Shown: positions 1-9,959, counted from the first letter of the stretch. The stretch: DNA of 64,000 nt from Komarekiella delphini-convector SJRDD-AB1 (GCF_014831675.1 NZ_VJXY01000032.1:25098-89097); one strand, 5' to 3'. Notes: a model not told the origin generated them from the letters alone. Made by a program: numbers and translations.

Positions 1-616
1 AACTGATGCTCAAAGTTTAGCAATCATTGATAGTGAAATTGGTGATCATGTCTTTTCACCCGCAGAGTATGAGATTGTCCGGCGTGTGGTGTATGCCACA
101 GCCGACTTTGAGTATAAGTCTTTGATTCGCTTTTCTGAGCGTGCCTTGCAAGCTGGTGCAGCAGCCTTAGCGGCGCGTACCACGATTGTGGTAGATGTAC
201 CGATGGTACAAGTAGGTATTGCATACGATATTCAAAATACCTTCGCCAATCCTGTGTATTGCAGCATGGAAGCTTTGACGCGTCCCCAAAAAGAAAAAAC
301 TCGTACAGCGTGGGGAATAGAAACCCTCGCTAAGCGTTATCCAGAGGGCATTTTTGTGGTAGGTCAAGCACAGACAGCACTGACAGCATTGGTTGATTTA
401 ATTGAAGCTGAGGAAATTAGACCCGCTTTGATAATTGCTACTCCAGTGGGATTTGTGAATGTGGATGCTGCTAAGACGTGCTTACAAGACTCTCTAGTAC
501 CTCACATTACAATAGACAGTCGCAAAGGTAATGCAGTTGTAGCAGCTGCAATTCTTGATGGATTGGTAGACTTGGCTTGGCAAGCCTACGGACAAGATGG
601 AAATGGGAGGAATTGA
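1..616 (+). CDS. cobH: Precorrin-8X methylmutase (CobH/CbiC), 5' end outside the window
   Basis: Catalyses the methyl migration that converts precorrin-8X to hydrogenobyrinate (cobyrinate in the anaerobic route) in corrin-ring synthesis, in the cytoplasm. The frame is open from base 2 and reads the typical family N-terminal region (AIIDSEIGDHVFSPAEYEIV), then ATADFEYKSL, and a central TTIVVDVPMVQVGI segment followed by the substrate-pocket part. A GTG at 86 would give a 176-residue protein, but the conserved family sequence continues upstream of it, so the true start lies before the window. The gene ends at TGA 614-616. The next gene is convergent. Family assignment is secure; cobH versus cbiC naming depends on the pathway and cannot be decided here. 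Confidence 0.93.
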   Translation, partial: TDAQSLAIIDSEIGDHVFSPAEYEIVRRVVYATADFEYKSLIRFSERALQAGAAALAARTTIVVDVPMVQVGIAYDIQNTFANPVYCSMEALTRPQKEKTRTAWGIETLAKRYPEGIFVVGQAQTALTALVDLIEAEEIRPALIIATPVGFVNVDAAKTCLQDSLVPHITIDSRKGNAVVAAAILDGLVDLAWQAYGQDGNGRN

Positions 617-643
617 AAAAGCAAGTAAGCGAACAGTGAAGAA

Positions 644-1411
644 TTAATATCCATAATCTCCTTCGTTCCCCTGCTCCTCTGCCTCCCTGTCCCGCATTGG
701 GGGTTCCTGCCGTAGACCTCTGCCCCTCTGCTCCTCTGAGCGGCGACGCCGACGCGGCCTTTCCTGCTGGTCTTCACGCAAGCGGCGACCGACTTCATTA
801 AAGAAATCTCTTCGTAGATAAGGATAATCGCTGACCCAGAGGTTGCGATTGGGAAAGTATATATCGCTGAATTCTTCAATACTGCTCAAATCTGCGCGAT
901 TTGACATTAATACCATTTCTGCAACTTGACCGCGAGCAATGGCTTTGTGGGCAGGACGCAGTGGTGCGGTAAACTCAATGCTAAATCCTGTGTCATCACC
1001 TATCTCTAAGTTAATCTGTTTTTCTCGGTTTTCGACAATCACCAATTCGCCTTTGCTATTGACGGTTTCCTGTTTACCAATTAACTGGTCTGTAATCCAC
1101 CAATCCAGTACTCGCCCACGGAAAAAGCCGCTGTACTTGTAACGGCGACATTGTGAATTCCGCATACTTGCCTGAAATACTGGATACCACAGCCAAAAAA
1201 AAGCGCTAATTACCCCCAACACAAATACTATTGAACCAAACTCAAGCCCAAACAAGGCTTTCACAAGTAGAATCACAACTACAGCAACTACAGAAATTAA
1301 TAGCCGTTGCAAAAAATTTGAAAACTTCCCCCAGTAGTACTTGTACTGTAAACCAGTGGCAATGAGGGGGACGAGTTGTTCAAATTTCTGGCGAGTCAGT
1401 GGAACAAGCAT
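644..1411 (-). CDS. Conserved cyanobacterial membrane protein of unknown function
   Basis: 255 residues. Two adjacent hydrophobic segments (about residues 36-54 and 58-76) would form a membrane hairpin, followed by a soluble domain with mixed beta character. The C-terminal 45 residues are low complexity and very rich in Arg and Glu (ERPRRRRRSEEQRGRG), so probably disordered. The start (ATG 1409-1411) lies 12 bp downstream of the dapB stop on the same strand, which suggests cotranscription with dapB. I recognise it only as the kind of hypothetical protein common in Nostocales; no catalytic motif is visible. Confidence 0.75.
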   Translation of the reverse strand: MLVPLTRQKFEQLVPLIATGLQYKYYWGKFSNFLQRLLISVVAVVVILLVKALFGLEFGSIVFVLGVISAFFWLWYPVFQASMRNSQCRRYKYSGFFRGRVLDWWITDQLIGKQETVNSKGELVIVENREKQINLEIGDDTGFSIEFTAPLRPAHKAIARGQVAEMVLMSNRADLSSIEEFSDIYFPNRNLWVSDYPYLRRDFFNEVGRRLREDQQERPRRRRRSEEQRGRGLRQEPPMRDREAEEQGNEGDYGY

Positions 1412-1423
1412 GAGTGCTAAGGT

Positions 1424-2260
1424 TTAGAGTATCTTTTCTAATCCATATACTAACGACTTTAGCGCCAAGACTTTGCGAATCGCCAATAGTACTCCTGGCA
1501 TATAGCAAGCGCGATCGCTCGTGTCATGTCGTAAAGTATAAATCTGACCTGCTGCGCCAAAAATCACTTCTTGATGGGCAACCAACCCCGGCAAGCGCAC
1601 GCTGTGAATCCGAATGCCTTCGTCTGCCTGACTACCCCTGGCTCCTGGCAACTTCTCCGTTTCTTCCACAAGAGCCGGGTTAAAAGTTTTACCCAATTCT
1701 CCTAATAACTGTGCTGTTTGAATCGCCGTACCACTGGGAGCATCAGCTTTTTGATTATGATGCAGTTCAATAATTTCCACGTGGTCAAAATATTGGGAGG
1801 CTGCAATTGCTGCTTGTTGCAACAACACCATACCAATAGAGAAGTTAGGAATAATCAGGCATCCAGTACTAGCTTTATCGGCAAAGTCTGCCAAATCTTG
1901 AATTTGTTCGGGACTTAACCCCGTAGTGCCAACTACCGGACGAATCCCGTAGGCGATCGCACTACGAATATTGTCATAAACTGCATCAGGATGGGTAAAG
2001 TCTACAATTACCCCCGGAGGCGACTGTCTATCGCCAGCCACATACCCTAACATCGGTTCTAATTGATTGGTAATCGGCACTTCCAGCGGTTCGCTTAAAC
2101 CAGCCAGTTCTCCAGCATCTTTATCTTGATGTTCCAGACTGTGGTCAATTGCACCCACTAGGTTCAAGTCAGGCGCTTGCGCCACCGCTTTAACCACCTC
2201 ACGGCCCATCTTACCAGCAGCACCGTTGACAATAACTGGGATAGGAGCTTGATTCGTCAT
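1424..2260 (-). CDS. dapB: 4-Hydroxy-tetrahydrodipicolinate reductase
   Basis: NAD(P)H-dependent reductase of the diaminopimelate/lysine pathway, which supplies peptidoglycan precursor and lysine. The N-terminal Rossmann motif VNGAAGKMG (residues 12-20) binds the dinucleotide, and the DapB signature [15 protein letters not shown] contains the catalytic His and Lys. Length (278 aa) is normal for cyanobacterial DapB. A central [11 protein letters not shown] segment and a [10 protein letters not shown] segment also match the family. It is followed closely by the membrane-protein gene at 644-1411 on the same strand. Confidence 0.97.
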   Translation of the reverse strand: MTNQAPIPVIVNGAAGKMGREVVKAVAQAPDLNLVGAIDHSLEHQDKDAGELAGLSEPLEVPITNQLEPMLGYVAGDRQSPPGVIVDFTHPDAVYDNIRSAIAYGIRPVVGTTGLSPEQIQDLADFADKASTGCLIIPNFSIGMVLLQQAAIAASQYFDHVEIIELHHNQKADAPSGTAIQTAQLLGELGKTFNPALVEETEKLPGARGSQADEGIRIHSVRLPGLVAHQEVIFGAAGQIYTLRHDTSDRACYMPGVLLAIRKVLALKSLVYGLEKIL

Positions 2261-2328
2261 AGGTCGAGAAATACTTTTTGAGTCAACAAGGGAATTGTAG
2301 AGACTTTGGTGATCTAGTGGCTAGCTCC

Positions 2329-3015
2329 TCAAATTTCTGGTTCAATTCCGGCTGCTCTTAGTTGTGCAGCTAATCGTGCAGTTTTTTCCACTCCCCAAAG
2401 CAAGAGTTTGCCATTTTCATCCCACCACCTAAGCCAGTAACCTATTCTATTTTCCCTGTTTCCTTGCCACACTCCTAAAAATAACCCCATTTCGGCAATC
2501 CAATAAAGATGATTATTATCACAACTCCTGAGTTGATATTGCCCGGAACCATCCAACTGATAAACCTCTAAATCTCCTATTTTTGGCTCGAAAATTACAT
2601 AATTGGGAACCTGGAGAACTTGTTCATAAAAAAACCACTTACCAGGAGGATAGGTAGGTTTGCTGGAATACTCGCCCCCTTCTGTATCAAAGAGAAATTC
2701 CATCACGATAGTAGGAATTTCACCTTGTAGTTGAGGAGTATAACTGCGTATCACTTCTTCGCTAGGAACTGTAATTACTGGTATATAAGCCCAATCTGGA
2801 GCTTTAATAATAAACTTTCGATTTAATGTTGCACATATACCATAGTTAGTGGTGGTTAACGCATTTGTTGGTAGCTTTCCAGCAATTTCTAAGCTTTCAG
2901 TTAACGCAGCAGCCAATGATGGCTGATTGATATTGTCCACTGGCTGATCATCCAATACAAAGTCATCTGGTAGCTTTTCCCAGGTTATTTCGTAATGTGG
3001 TGTAATGGCTAACAT
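2329..3015 (-). CDS. Uma2 family (DUF820) PD-(D/E)XK nuclease-like protein
   Basis: 228 residues. It resembles the Uma2 family of putative restriction-endonuclease-fold proteins, which is greatly expanded in filamentous cyanobacteria and has no well established role. Visible family features are an early region equivalent to the substrate loop, an acidic IPTIVMEFLFDTEGGEYSSK stretch near the putative nuclease centre, NYVIFEPKIGDLEVYQL, and a C-terminal WWDENGKLLLWGVEKTARLAAQLRAAGIEPEI tail typical of the longer Uma2 subgroup. It lies just downstream (11 bp) of a broken Uma2 paralogue on the same strand, so two copies sit side by side. Confidence 0.8.
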   Translation of the reverse strand: MLAITPHYEITWEKLPDDFVLDDQPVDNINQPSLAAALTESLEIAGKLPTNALTTTNYGICATLNRKFIIKAPDWAYIPVITVPSEEVIRSYTPQLQGEIPTIVMEFLFDTEGGEYSSKPTYPPGKWFFYEQVLQVPNYVIFEPKIGDLEVYQLDGSGQYQLRSCDNNHLYWIAEMGLFLGVWQGNRENRIGYWLRWWDENGKLLLWGVEKTARLAAQLRAAGIEPEI

Positions 3016-3026
3016 AGTTTGCTTTA

Positions 3027-3596
3027 CTAGTTGAGTTTTTCATGCTTGGTGGTAAACTGCTCAAACACTGGCGACCACACATCATCAACCACTAATTCCC
3101 AGCCAGGGAGTAAGTCTGGGAGAGTCAGCACGTCACTGTTCTGCAATGTCACTTTTTCACCAGGACGGTAGACCTCTATAATTCTAGTTCTGGGGTCAAT
3201 CAAAATTCCGATTTTAGTACGCAGGCTGATAAACTCCTGAATCTTCTGGCAGAGTTTATCGAGAGAATCAGTCTTAGATTTAACTTCGACCACTAAGTCA
3301 GGAACTAATTCTGCATAGTCTTCGGTGCAACGTTTAAGCCTATCTGCCTGAACAAATTATACATCAGGAGCGCGTAAGTTTGTGTTAGGCAGTCTAAAGC
3401 CAGCGCTGGAACCAGCTACATGTCCAAGTTTGCGCGGTCTAACCCAGTTACCCAAAAGTCGGGCAAACTCAGTTCCTACTTCTTCAGACTCATAACCTGA
3501 TGGACTCATGACAACTATGTTTCCGTCAACCAATTCCATGCGATAGTCAGGATAAGCTGCCTGCATTTTCTCCAGGTCTTTGACACTTAGGGACAT
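3027..3596 (-). pseudogene. Uma2 family nuclease, broken by one in-frame stop codon
   Basis: Two same-frame pieces form one Uma2 gene. The 79-residue N-terminal part (from ATG 3594-3596) ends at TAA 3357-3359 directly after RAPDV. Reading on in the same frame gives FVQADRLKRC, then ELVPDLVVEVKSK and the remaining C-terminal part to the stop at 3027. The family normally has a serine at this point (DVSF), so one TCA-to-TAA change would explain the break. There is no frameshift or deletion, so the inactivation looks recent. The C-terminal piece can start from GTG at 3293, but half a domain is unlikely to work. Confidence 0.85.
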
Positions 3597-3739
3597 AAGA
3601 CCTCCTGAAACATCTAAATCTATATTGGCATTTCTAGTAAAAGTCTAAAAGCCAAGGTAAGCTGTAGGCTACCCTGAGCAAAGGTATCTAAATTTATAAC
3701 CTAGTAGCGTGACACACCTAAATTGTTGCAAAAAAATTG

Positions 3740-3810
3740 TAGGTTGGGTTTCCTGAAGTCAACCCAATATCGATAAGGGTGTTGGGTTGAGAGACGCGAA
3801 ACCCAACCTA
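3740..3810. repeat. Small nested inverted repeat (MITE-like or REP-like)
   Basis: Outer arms TAGGTTGGGTTT (3740-3751) and AAACCCAACCTA (3799-3810) are perfect 12-bp inverted repeats. Inner arms CAACCCAA (3760-3767) and TTGGGTTG (3782-3789) are also complementary. The 71-bp unit therefore folds as a long hairpin on either strand. It sits alone in the 291-bp gap between the broken Uma2 gene and the multicopper oxidase gene, downstream of the latter. Elements with this GGTTGGGTTT end are common between cyanobacterial genes. Confidence 0.75.
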
Positions 3811-3887
3811 TGTCTAATGTACAACTTTAGACTTGCGACGCTAGTAATTCGCGCAAGCAAACTACTAGTGTTATGGACGAAACAATT

Positions 3888-5381
3888 TTAAAGCGGTGGA
3901 GCTGGAAGCGGCTTCGCGGGGGCTGACAGCGGGTCTATGCCACCTGACCCTACTTTAAACTGACTCATCATGTCGTGGTCTTCGTGAACCATATTGTGGC
4001 AGTGGTACATATACTTTCCTATATTGGGTCTAAACTTGCCAATCACCCTTACTGTTTCGTTTTCACCAACGTAAAAGACATCTTTCAAACCACGCTCATA
4101 GGGCAAAGGCGGTTGACCATTACGGTCGAGGATTTGAGCATCAATGAGGTGAAGATGAACCGGATGAAACCACAAACCTGAGTTGTTGTGCAGTCTCCAA
4201 ATTTCCACTTCTTCGAGTTGGGGATTAGCATCAACTCGGTTTCGGTTCCATCCATTACCGTTGATCACCCACAATCGATTATTCTGCTGGAATGTGAAGT
4301 CGCGCGATCGCACAGCTGAAGATTCTGGTAAGAATTGAATATTGCGTAGTGTGCTAGGAATAGAGCTATCATCGCTCTCTTGACGCACCACATCAAAGCG
4401 CATGATCTTATCTGTATTGCCAAAATTATCGTTATTAGCAGGCCCAAGATTTTGCAGTACTATCTGAGTCCCTAGAGAATACTTAGAAAAATCAATGAGC
4501 AACTCATAGCGCTCTGCCATCCCGATACGCATATCTTTAGTACTCACTGGTGCAGACAGCAACCCAGCATCAGTACCAATCACAGTCAAATTATCGCCCG
4601 TACTTAGAGCAAGTTTGTAAGAGCGGGAAACTGATGCATTTAAAATGCGGAAGCGATACTTGCGGTTTGCTACCTCCATGCGAGGCCAAGGAACGCCATT
4701 GACTGTAATCACATCGCCCATCAGACCGTGTTGAGCTTGATCATCAAAAACTTGTGAACCATCAGACGCGAATTTCTTATCGTGAATAATTAACGGGATA
4801 TCATAATTATCTTTGGGAAGTGGCAGACTAAGCTCATTTTCATCTTGGACAATATACATCCCAGCCATCCCCATGTACACGTTTAGAGAAGTCTTACCGA
4901 GCGCGTGGTCGTGGTACCACAAAGTAGCGGCGGTGTTGTTGGGATATATGTAGTCTTTGTAGTACCTGTGAGGAATTAAATCTTCAGCGTAGCCATCGTA
5001 CTGGGGTTGCGATGCCATTCCATGCAGGTGAACCGACATGGGTTTACCAATATTATTTATATACCGTACAATTGATTGCCGATTTCTACGTTGTTTAATT
5101 GTGGGGCCCGGAAATATACCGTTGTAGCCCCAAATCTCGGTATTTAGACCTGGCAGAATTTCGACAGTAGCCCTTTGCATCGTCAGCCTGTAATAATCCG
5201 TTGTTGCATCGCTACGTACAGGACTCAACACTGGCGGCTTACGGAAGAAAAGTGTAAACGGCTCGACTCTCTCATCGGTTCTCTGAGCATATCCGCGATG
5301 CTGAAGTACTACTGGTAGCAAAACACACCCACCTGCAAACGCTGCTAATTTCAGCGCTTCACGTCTGCTAATTCTCTTCAT
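3888..5381 (-). CDS. Tat-exported multicopper oxidase (CotA/bilirubin-oxidase-like)
   Basis: 497-residue blue copper oxidase that should oxidise a phenolic, bilin or metal substrate while reducing oxygen to water, in the periplasm. The N-terminus (SRREALKLAAFAGG) has a twin-arginine signal. All copper motifs are present in order: HLHG (type 2/3), WYHDHA (type 3), HPVHLH (type 1 and 2/3) and HCHNMVHEDHDMM, which supplies the type 1 and type 3 ligands with an axial Met. The three-cupredoxin layout and length fit CotA and bilirubin oxidase rather than two-domain laccases. It is a single gene with long non-coding DNA upstream. The substrate cannot be told from sequence. Confidence 0.92.
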   Translation of the reverse strand: MKRISRREALKLAAFAGGCVLLPVVLQHRGYAQRTDERVEPFTLFFRKPPVLSPVRSDATTDYYRLTMQRATVEILPGLNTEIWGYNGIFPGPTIKQRRNRQSIVRYINNIGKPMSVHLHGMASQPQYDGYAEDLIPHRYYKDYIYPNNTAATLWYHDHALGKTSLNVYMGMAGMYIVQDENELSLPLPKDNYDIPLIIHDKKFASDGSQVFDDQAQHGLMGDVITVNGVPWPRMEVANRKYRFRILNASVSRSYKLALSTGDNLTVIGTDAGLLSAPVSTKDMRIGMAERYELLIDFSKYSLGTQIVLQNLGPANNDNFGNTDKIMRFDVVRQESDDSSIPSTLRNIQFLPESSAVRSRDFTFQQNNRLWVINGNGWNRNRVDANPQLEEVEIWRLHNNSGLWFHPVHLHLIDAQILDRNGQPPLPYERGLKDVFYVGENETVRVIGKFRPNIGKYMYHCHNMVHEDHDMMSQFKVGSGGIDPLSAPAKPLPAPPL

Positions 5382-6275
5382 AGTATTATTCTCTATCTAA
5401 AAAATTATGTAAATCTGGCTTGTTTAATAGTAGGCAAAAAATTATTCCTGCACATTATGTCAGCTAAAAAAACTATTCCAGCAAAGGTTTTAGCTATTTT
5501 TCTTCTTGTGACAGCTTTGCTATATCTACCTAAATAAATTATTTCAAAAAATATATAACGGAACGCTAAACTTTGTTTAAGTAATAGTTATAAATGTTAA
5601 TTACTGACATTAAAATTAAGTACAAAAAATTTTATTAATAGTTATATTTTTATCTTGATTTTTATTTGCTTATTATAGTCATTGTAACACTATGCGCTTA
5701 AAAGCTTTGGTAAATATGTAAATGTTATTTACCTCGTATAAGCGTAATTATTAACCTCTTAAGTATGAGGTATTTACTTATACCCTTAAAGCAAGTTTAC
5801 GTTTTATTACCAAGCCGCAACTGATGAAAATTGCTGTAAAAATGCCTAGTGATTCTAATAGATGACCCGACTTATGTTTGTATGAGATGAAGGGAATAGA
5901 AAATGGGAATGGGAGAAAAGAAGAAAAGGAAGAATTGCTTTATCTTTTCCTAATAGTTAATATCTGATGCTCAATTTTTAATCTAAAATCTAAAATATAA
6001 AATTATACCAATTAAAAAAAAGAATGTGACAGATAGACCATGTAGAGAGGTTGCATTACAACGTTTCTAGCAAAGGATTTTTTGCAATCATTAATTGAAT
6101 CGGTATAAAGAAGACTGAGAAAGGGTTTTAGTCCACAAAGCGTGGAGTTGGGCTATGAAGCCCAGAATTTGAATCGTAGGCAGACTATGGGTTTGACGAC
6201 AATTTGACAGTAGCAAAAATGTGGGAATGACAAAGCTGGAAAGCACGGAGCTTTCAACTCGCTTTTCGGTAATAA
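5382..6275. other. Non-coding AT-rich interval with one inverted-repeat element
   Basis: 894 bp between the start of the multicopper oxidase gene and the end of the hybrid kinase gene, both on the minus strand. Very AT-rich around 5400-5850. I see no coding potential. It holds the MITE-like element at 6003-6107 and short stem-loops at about 6132-6160 (GTCCAC/GTGGA and TGGGCT/AGCCCA). A GAAAGC/GCTTTC hairpin at about 6239-6256 could weakly terminate the kinase transcript. The multicopper oxidase promoter must lie in the 5400-5700 part, but no convincing -35/-10 pair stands out. Confidence 0.6.
6003..6107. repeat. MITE-like element, copy 1 (second copy at 26696-26799, inverted)
   Basis: About 105 bp, bounded by inverted TATACC[AG]ATT ends. 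The inside matches the reverse complement of 26696-26799 nearly base for base: AAAAGAATGTGACAGA, then ATGTAGAGA, then a degenerate central palindrome, then AAAGGATTT and TTGCAATCATTAATTGAAT. Two matching copies 20 kb apart, in opposite orientation and without coding content, fit a non-autonomous element mobilised by a transposase elsewhere in the genome. This copy has more changes in its central palindrome than the other. Confidence 0.8.
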
Positions 6276-9200
6276 TTATGAATTATTTTGACTCTTTCCC
6301 ATCAACGTTGCAATGATTTTGATCAGCGCTTCTGGTTCAATTGGCTTTGCTACATGCTGTTGAAATCCCGCTGCCAATGCTTGCTGCTGATTAAAATCTC
6401 CGGCGTAGGCAGTCAGGGCGATCGCGGGAATTTGCCCACCTTGTTCTGGCGGTAATGCTCTAATTTGTTGCATTAGCATATAGCCATCCATATTGGGCAT
6501 TCCAATATCACTGAGCAATACATCGGGCTGATATTGTATTAATGTTGCAAATCCTTCGTCTGCGGTCGTGGCAGTTATTACCCTCGCTCCCGCCTGCTCC
6601 AGGACAAACGCCACAAACTCGCGGGAATCCATTTCATCATCAATGACTAAAACTTGAATTTCATTCAAATCAAGCGATGGCTCAGAAGCAGAATGATCGA
6701 GGTTAATGGCGGTAGGGACGGGAATCAACGGCAGTTTTACGGTAAAGGTTGCTCCTAACCCTTCACCAGGACTGTCTGCCTGAACTGTGCCACCGTGCAG
6801 TTCAACCAAATGACGGACGATCGCTAGACCTAATCCTAATCCCCCAAACTTGCGCGTCGTCGTGCCATCCTGCTGCCGGAAATAGTCAAACACAAATGGT
6901 AGAAAGTCAGGATGAATACCCTTGCCGGTGTCGCTAACGGTAATCTGAGCCTGGTTGCCCACCTGCTCTAAGCGTACCGCCACTCGCCCACCAGCGGCAG
7001 TAAATTTGACCGCGTTGGAAAGCAGATTCCAGAACACTTGCTGTAAACGAGTTGCATCGCCGGAAACCTGGCCAATTTCCGGGTCAAGGGTTGCTTCTAC
7101 TGTAATGGACTTGGCTTCTGCTGCCAGATGCACCGTTTCGATCGCGGCTTTAATCGTCGCGGCTGGATTGACTGGACTTACATTTAGGCTAAGTTTACCT
7201 TGTAGAATGCGGGAAACATTTAGCAAATCTTCAATCAGTTCGGATTGTAATTTAGCGTTCCGTTCAATGGTGGCAAGCCCTTGAGCGGTCTTGGTTTTGT
7301 CCAGCTTGCCGTTTTGGAGAAGTTTTGACCAACCTAGAATCGGGTTCAGGGGCGATCGCAACTCATGTGAAAGTACTGCTAAAAACTCATCCTTGATGCG
7401 ATTTGCCTGTCTTAACTGCTTTGCTTGCTGCTGGAGTGAAGCCGTCAGGTTTGCCCGTTCCAGAGCGATCGCGATCTGATCGCAAGTAGATTGCAACAGT
7501 TCAATTTCTGCTGGCGTGAAATCTGTCCGGGTGCGGCTGGCAAATGAGAGTGTGCCCAGTAACCGCCCTTGAGCAATCAGCGGTTGACCTGCATAAGCTG
7601 TAATGCCCATTGCACAAACGGCTTGAGCATTGGGATGGGGAGAGAGTTGGGCTTGACTGAGGACAATTTGCTGCCGCGATTGTGCTACTAATCCACAGAG
7701 ATATTCACCAAAGTTGATCCACTTGATCGCCTGTGCTGCTTCCTCAGAAAGACCCTCATGGTTAACCAGATGTAGCATCTGCTGGCTGTCTTTTTCTTCC
7801 ACCATAAAGTTGTAATAACAGTGCAACTCTAGTTGAGCGGAGAGCTTGCTGAATAGATTGTGCATCAGCGCGAGAGGCTGGTCTGTCGAAAGGAGATCGC
7901 GGGTGGCTTCATAAAGCAATTGCAGCCGCTCACCTGCCTGCCGTTGTGCGGTCTTGTCCTGTAAAATTTTGACAAATCCCTGCGGATGATCGGCTTCATC
8001 GAGCAGGGGCATCATCAACCCACTCGCCCAAAAGCGGCTCCCATCCTTACGGACATGCCAGCGTTCGTTTTCTGCCCGTCCTTGCGTCAGAGCAGTTTGC
8101 ATTTCCCAATCGGGTCGTCCCTGTTCGTTATCTTCCGGTGTGAAGATCATTCGACCGGGGCAGCCGATCGCTTCGGCTTCTGTGTAGCCCAGAAGTCTCT
8201 CTGCGCCAGAATTCCAACTCGCAATGATGCCGTTAAAATCGAGGGTAAAGATCGCGTAATCTTTTGCACTCTCAAAAATCAGACGGAGCCGGGATTCATT
8301 CTGGGACAGGGCAAAGTTCGAGCGATCGCGCTCAAACACGATGCTAGCAACTTTGGTGCCAAACTCAGCCAGTTGGTATTCCCAATCGGTCGGCAGCCGA
8401 GCCTCGTTGAAGCACAGCATCAGCGATCCCAAGGGCAGATTATCGATGCCCAGCACGGGCGCAGAATAACATGCCCGAATGCCCTGAGCCACGCATAATT
8501 CTCGCCATTCTGGCGACCAGCGATCATCATTGGCAATGTCAGCGCAGGTCATGGGCTGACCGCGATACACTGCCTCGCCGCAGGTGCCGATGCACAGGTC
8601 ATTAATCGGGGCATCTTTAAGCCCTTGACCAAAGGACGGCGGAAAGTCTGGGGTAATGGATCTCTTAAACCTCTGCCGTTGAGCATCAGTGAGCAAGAAG
8701 CAGGCGCGTGTGCCCGGATTTAGCCTGGACACTGAGTCACACAAAGCTGAGAGACATTCGTCCAAAGGTTGCCCCGATGCAGTCAACTCTAGCACTCGCT
8801 TCTGCTCGACCATTAGGAGTTCTGCCTGCTTGCGATGGGTGATGTCTTGCTGCACGGTCACAAAATAGGTGTTGCCCTCAATGTTCAAGGTAGAAACATA
8901 GGCTGCGGTGAGGAAGGAAGTGCCGTCTTTCTTGCGATTCCGCACTTCCCCAGACCAAACTTGCTCCTGTTGTAATGTGGTAATTACCTCGTTGACAAAC
9001 TGTCGATTCTCATCTGGAGGCAAGTCATTCAGCACTACTGCCGGTTGACCCAGAAGTTCGCCCCGTTCATAGCCGAACATAGTATCGAATGCCGCATTGG
9101 TGAACTGAATGATGCCTGTCGCATCCATCCTAACTACGCTTTCAGTCATGCTTTCCAGCACCCGTGCTTGAATTCGCAGCGCTTCATCTGTCCGCTGACG

Positions 9201-9959
9201 CTCGCTGATGTCTTGGAAGATCAGTATAATTTCCTTGACGCGGCCACGCTCGTCATAAACCGGGGCAGCCGAGATACTAACGCCGATCCTGGAACAATCC
9301 AACTTACAGCGATAGGTTTCTACCCCAAAAAATGTCTCTCCCTTGGCAAGTGCCTCTCGCAGCCGGAGACATTCTTCCAGCTTGTCTGTTGGGACAATGG
9401 GGATGGGTTGTCCCAGCACTTCTGCTTCACTCCAGCCGAACAACCGCACCGCCGCAGGATTCCAGAGCCGGACTGTGCCATCCGGTTCAATGAGTGCGAT
9501 CGCTAAAGGAGACGATTCAATTAACGTTTTCAGGGTTTGATGTGTTTGCTGTAGCTCCTGCTCTGCCCGTTGCCGTTCGCGGCGTTCTTGAGTTTCTCGC
9601 AATGCCCGTTGCACCGATGGCACTAGCCGCCCTAGCCGTTGCTTCAGCACATAATCTGTGGCTCCATTTTTGAGCGTTTCGATCGCCAATTCCTCGCCCA
9701 AACTACCGGAGACAAAAATAAATGGCACATCAGGACAAAGCTTGCGGGCAATTTCCAGCGCCGAGATGCCATCAAAATCAGGCAGCGCATAATCTGCCAA
9801 AATCAAGTCAAATTGATGAATTTCTAGCGCCGTCACAAACTTAGTGCGAGTTTCTACCCTCATCAGTTTGTAGTCGATGTTGCCATTTGATAGTGCGACT
9901 TGAACGATTTCTGCATCCAGTGGGTTATCTTCGAGCAAGAGAAACTGGAGTGATGCCAT
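6276..9959 (-). CDS. Hybrid sensor histidine kinase with receiver domains at both ends
   Basis: 1227 residues without a membrane segment, so a cytoplasmic signalling protein. Domain order, approximate: receiver (1-125, phospho-Asp in LILADYALPD), PAS (140-255), PAS (265-385), GAF (395-545), PAS (555-680), GAF (690-845), HisKA (860-925, phospho-His in LSHELRSPLNPILGW), HATPase (970-1085, N box NLLSNAVKFT, G boxes DTGKGI and GGLGLGLAIV) and a C-terminal receiver (1105-1220, DVLLSDIGMPNMDG). The GAF domains lack a recognisable bilin-binding cysteine motif. Its ATG overlaps the stop of the upstream kinase remnant (TAATG), so the pair was once translationally coupled. The signal is unknown. Confidence 0.93.
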   Translation of the reverse strand: MASLQFLLLEDNPLDAEIVQVALSNGNIDYKLMRVETRTKFVTALEIHQFDLILADYALPDFDGISALEIARKLCPDVPFIFVSGSLGEELAIETLKNGATDYVLKQRLGRLVPSVQRALRETQERRERQRAEQELQQTHQTLKTLIESSPLAIALIEPDGTVRLWNPAAVRLFGWSEAEVLGQPIPIVPTDKLEECLRLREALAKGETFFGVETYRCKLDCSRIGVSISAAPVYDERGRVKEIILIFQDISERQRTDEALRIQARVLESMTESVVRMDATGIIQFTNAAFDTMFGYERGELLGQPAVVLNDLPPDENRQFVNEVITTLQQEQVWSGEVRNRKKDGTSFLTAAYVSTLNIEGNTYFVTVQQDITHRKQAELLMVEQKRVLELTASGQPLDECLSALCDSVSRLNPGTRACFLLTDAQRQRFKRSITPDFPPSFGQGLKDAPINDLCIGTCGEAVYRGQPMTCADIANDDRWSPEWRELCVAQGIRACYSAPVLGIDNLPLGSLMLCFNEARLPTDWEYQLAEFGTKVASIVFERDRSNFALSQNESRLRLIFESAKDYAIFTLDFNGIIASWNSGAERLLGYTEAEAIGCPGRMIFTPEDNEQGRPDWEMQTALTQGRAENERWHVRKDGSRFWASGLMMPLLDEADHPQGFVKILQDKTAQRQAGERLQLLYEATRDLLSTDQPLALMHNLFSKLSAQLELHCYYNFMVEEKDSQQMLHLVNHEGLSEEAAQAIKWINFGEYLCGLVAQSRQQIVLSQAQLSPHPNAQAVCAMGITAYAGQPLIAQGRLLGTLSFASRTRTDFTPAEIELLQSTCDQIAIALERANLTASLQQQAKQLRQANRIKDEFLAVLSHELRSPLNPILGWSKLLQNGKLDKTKTAQGLATIERNAKLQSELIEDLLNVSRILQGKLSLNVSPVNPAATIKAAIETVHLAAEAKSITVEATLDPEIGQVSGDATRLQQVFWNLLSNAVKFTAAGGRVAVRLEQVGNQAQITVSDTGKGIHPDFLPFVFDYFRQQDGTTTRKFGGLGLGLAIVRHLVELHGGTVQADSPGEGLGATFTVKLPLIPVPTAINLDHSASEPSLDLNEIQVLVIDDEMDSREFVAFVLEQAGARVITATTADEGFATLIQYQPDVLLSDIGMPNMDGYMLMQQIRALPPEQGGQIPAIALTAYAGDFNQQQALAAGFQQHVAKPIEPEALIKIIATLMGKSQNNS

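Noticed and set aside
7986-8498. 170-residue plus-strand frame inside the hybrid kinase gene, with others at 9045-9506 and 44719-45120
   Set aside because: They lie opposite well supported domains and have no ribosome-binding site or family features; they are antisense by-products.
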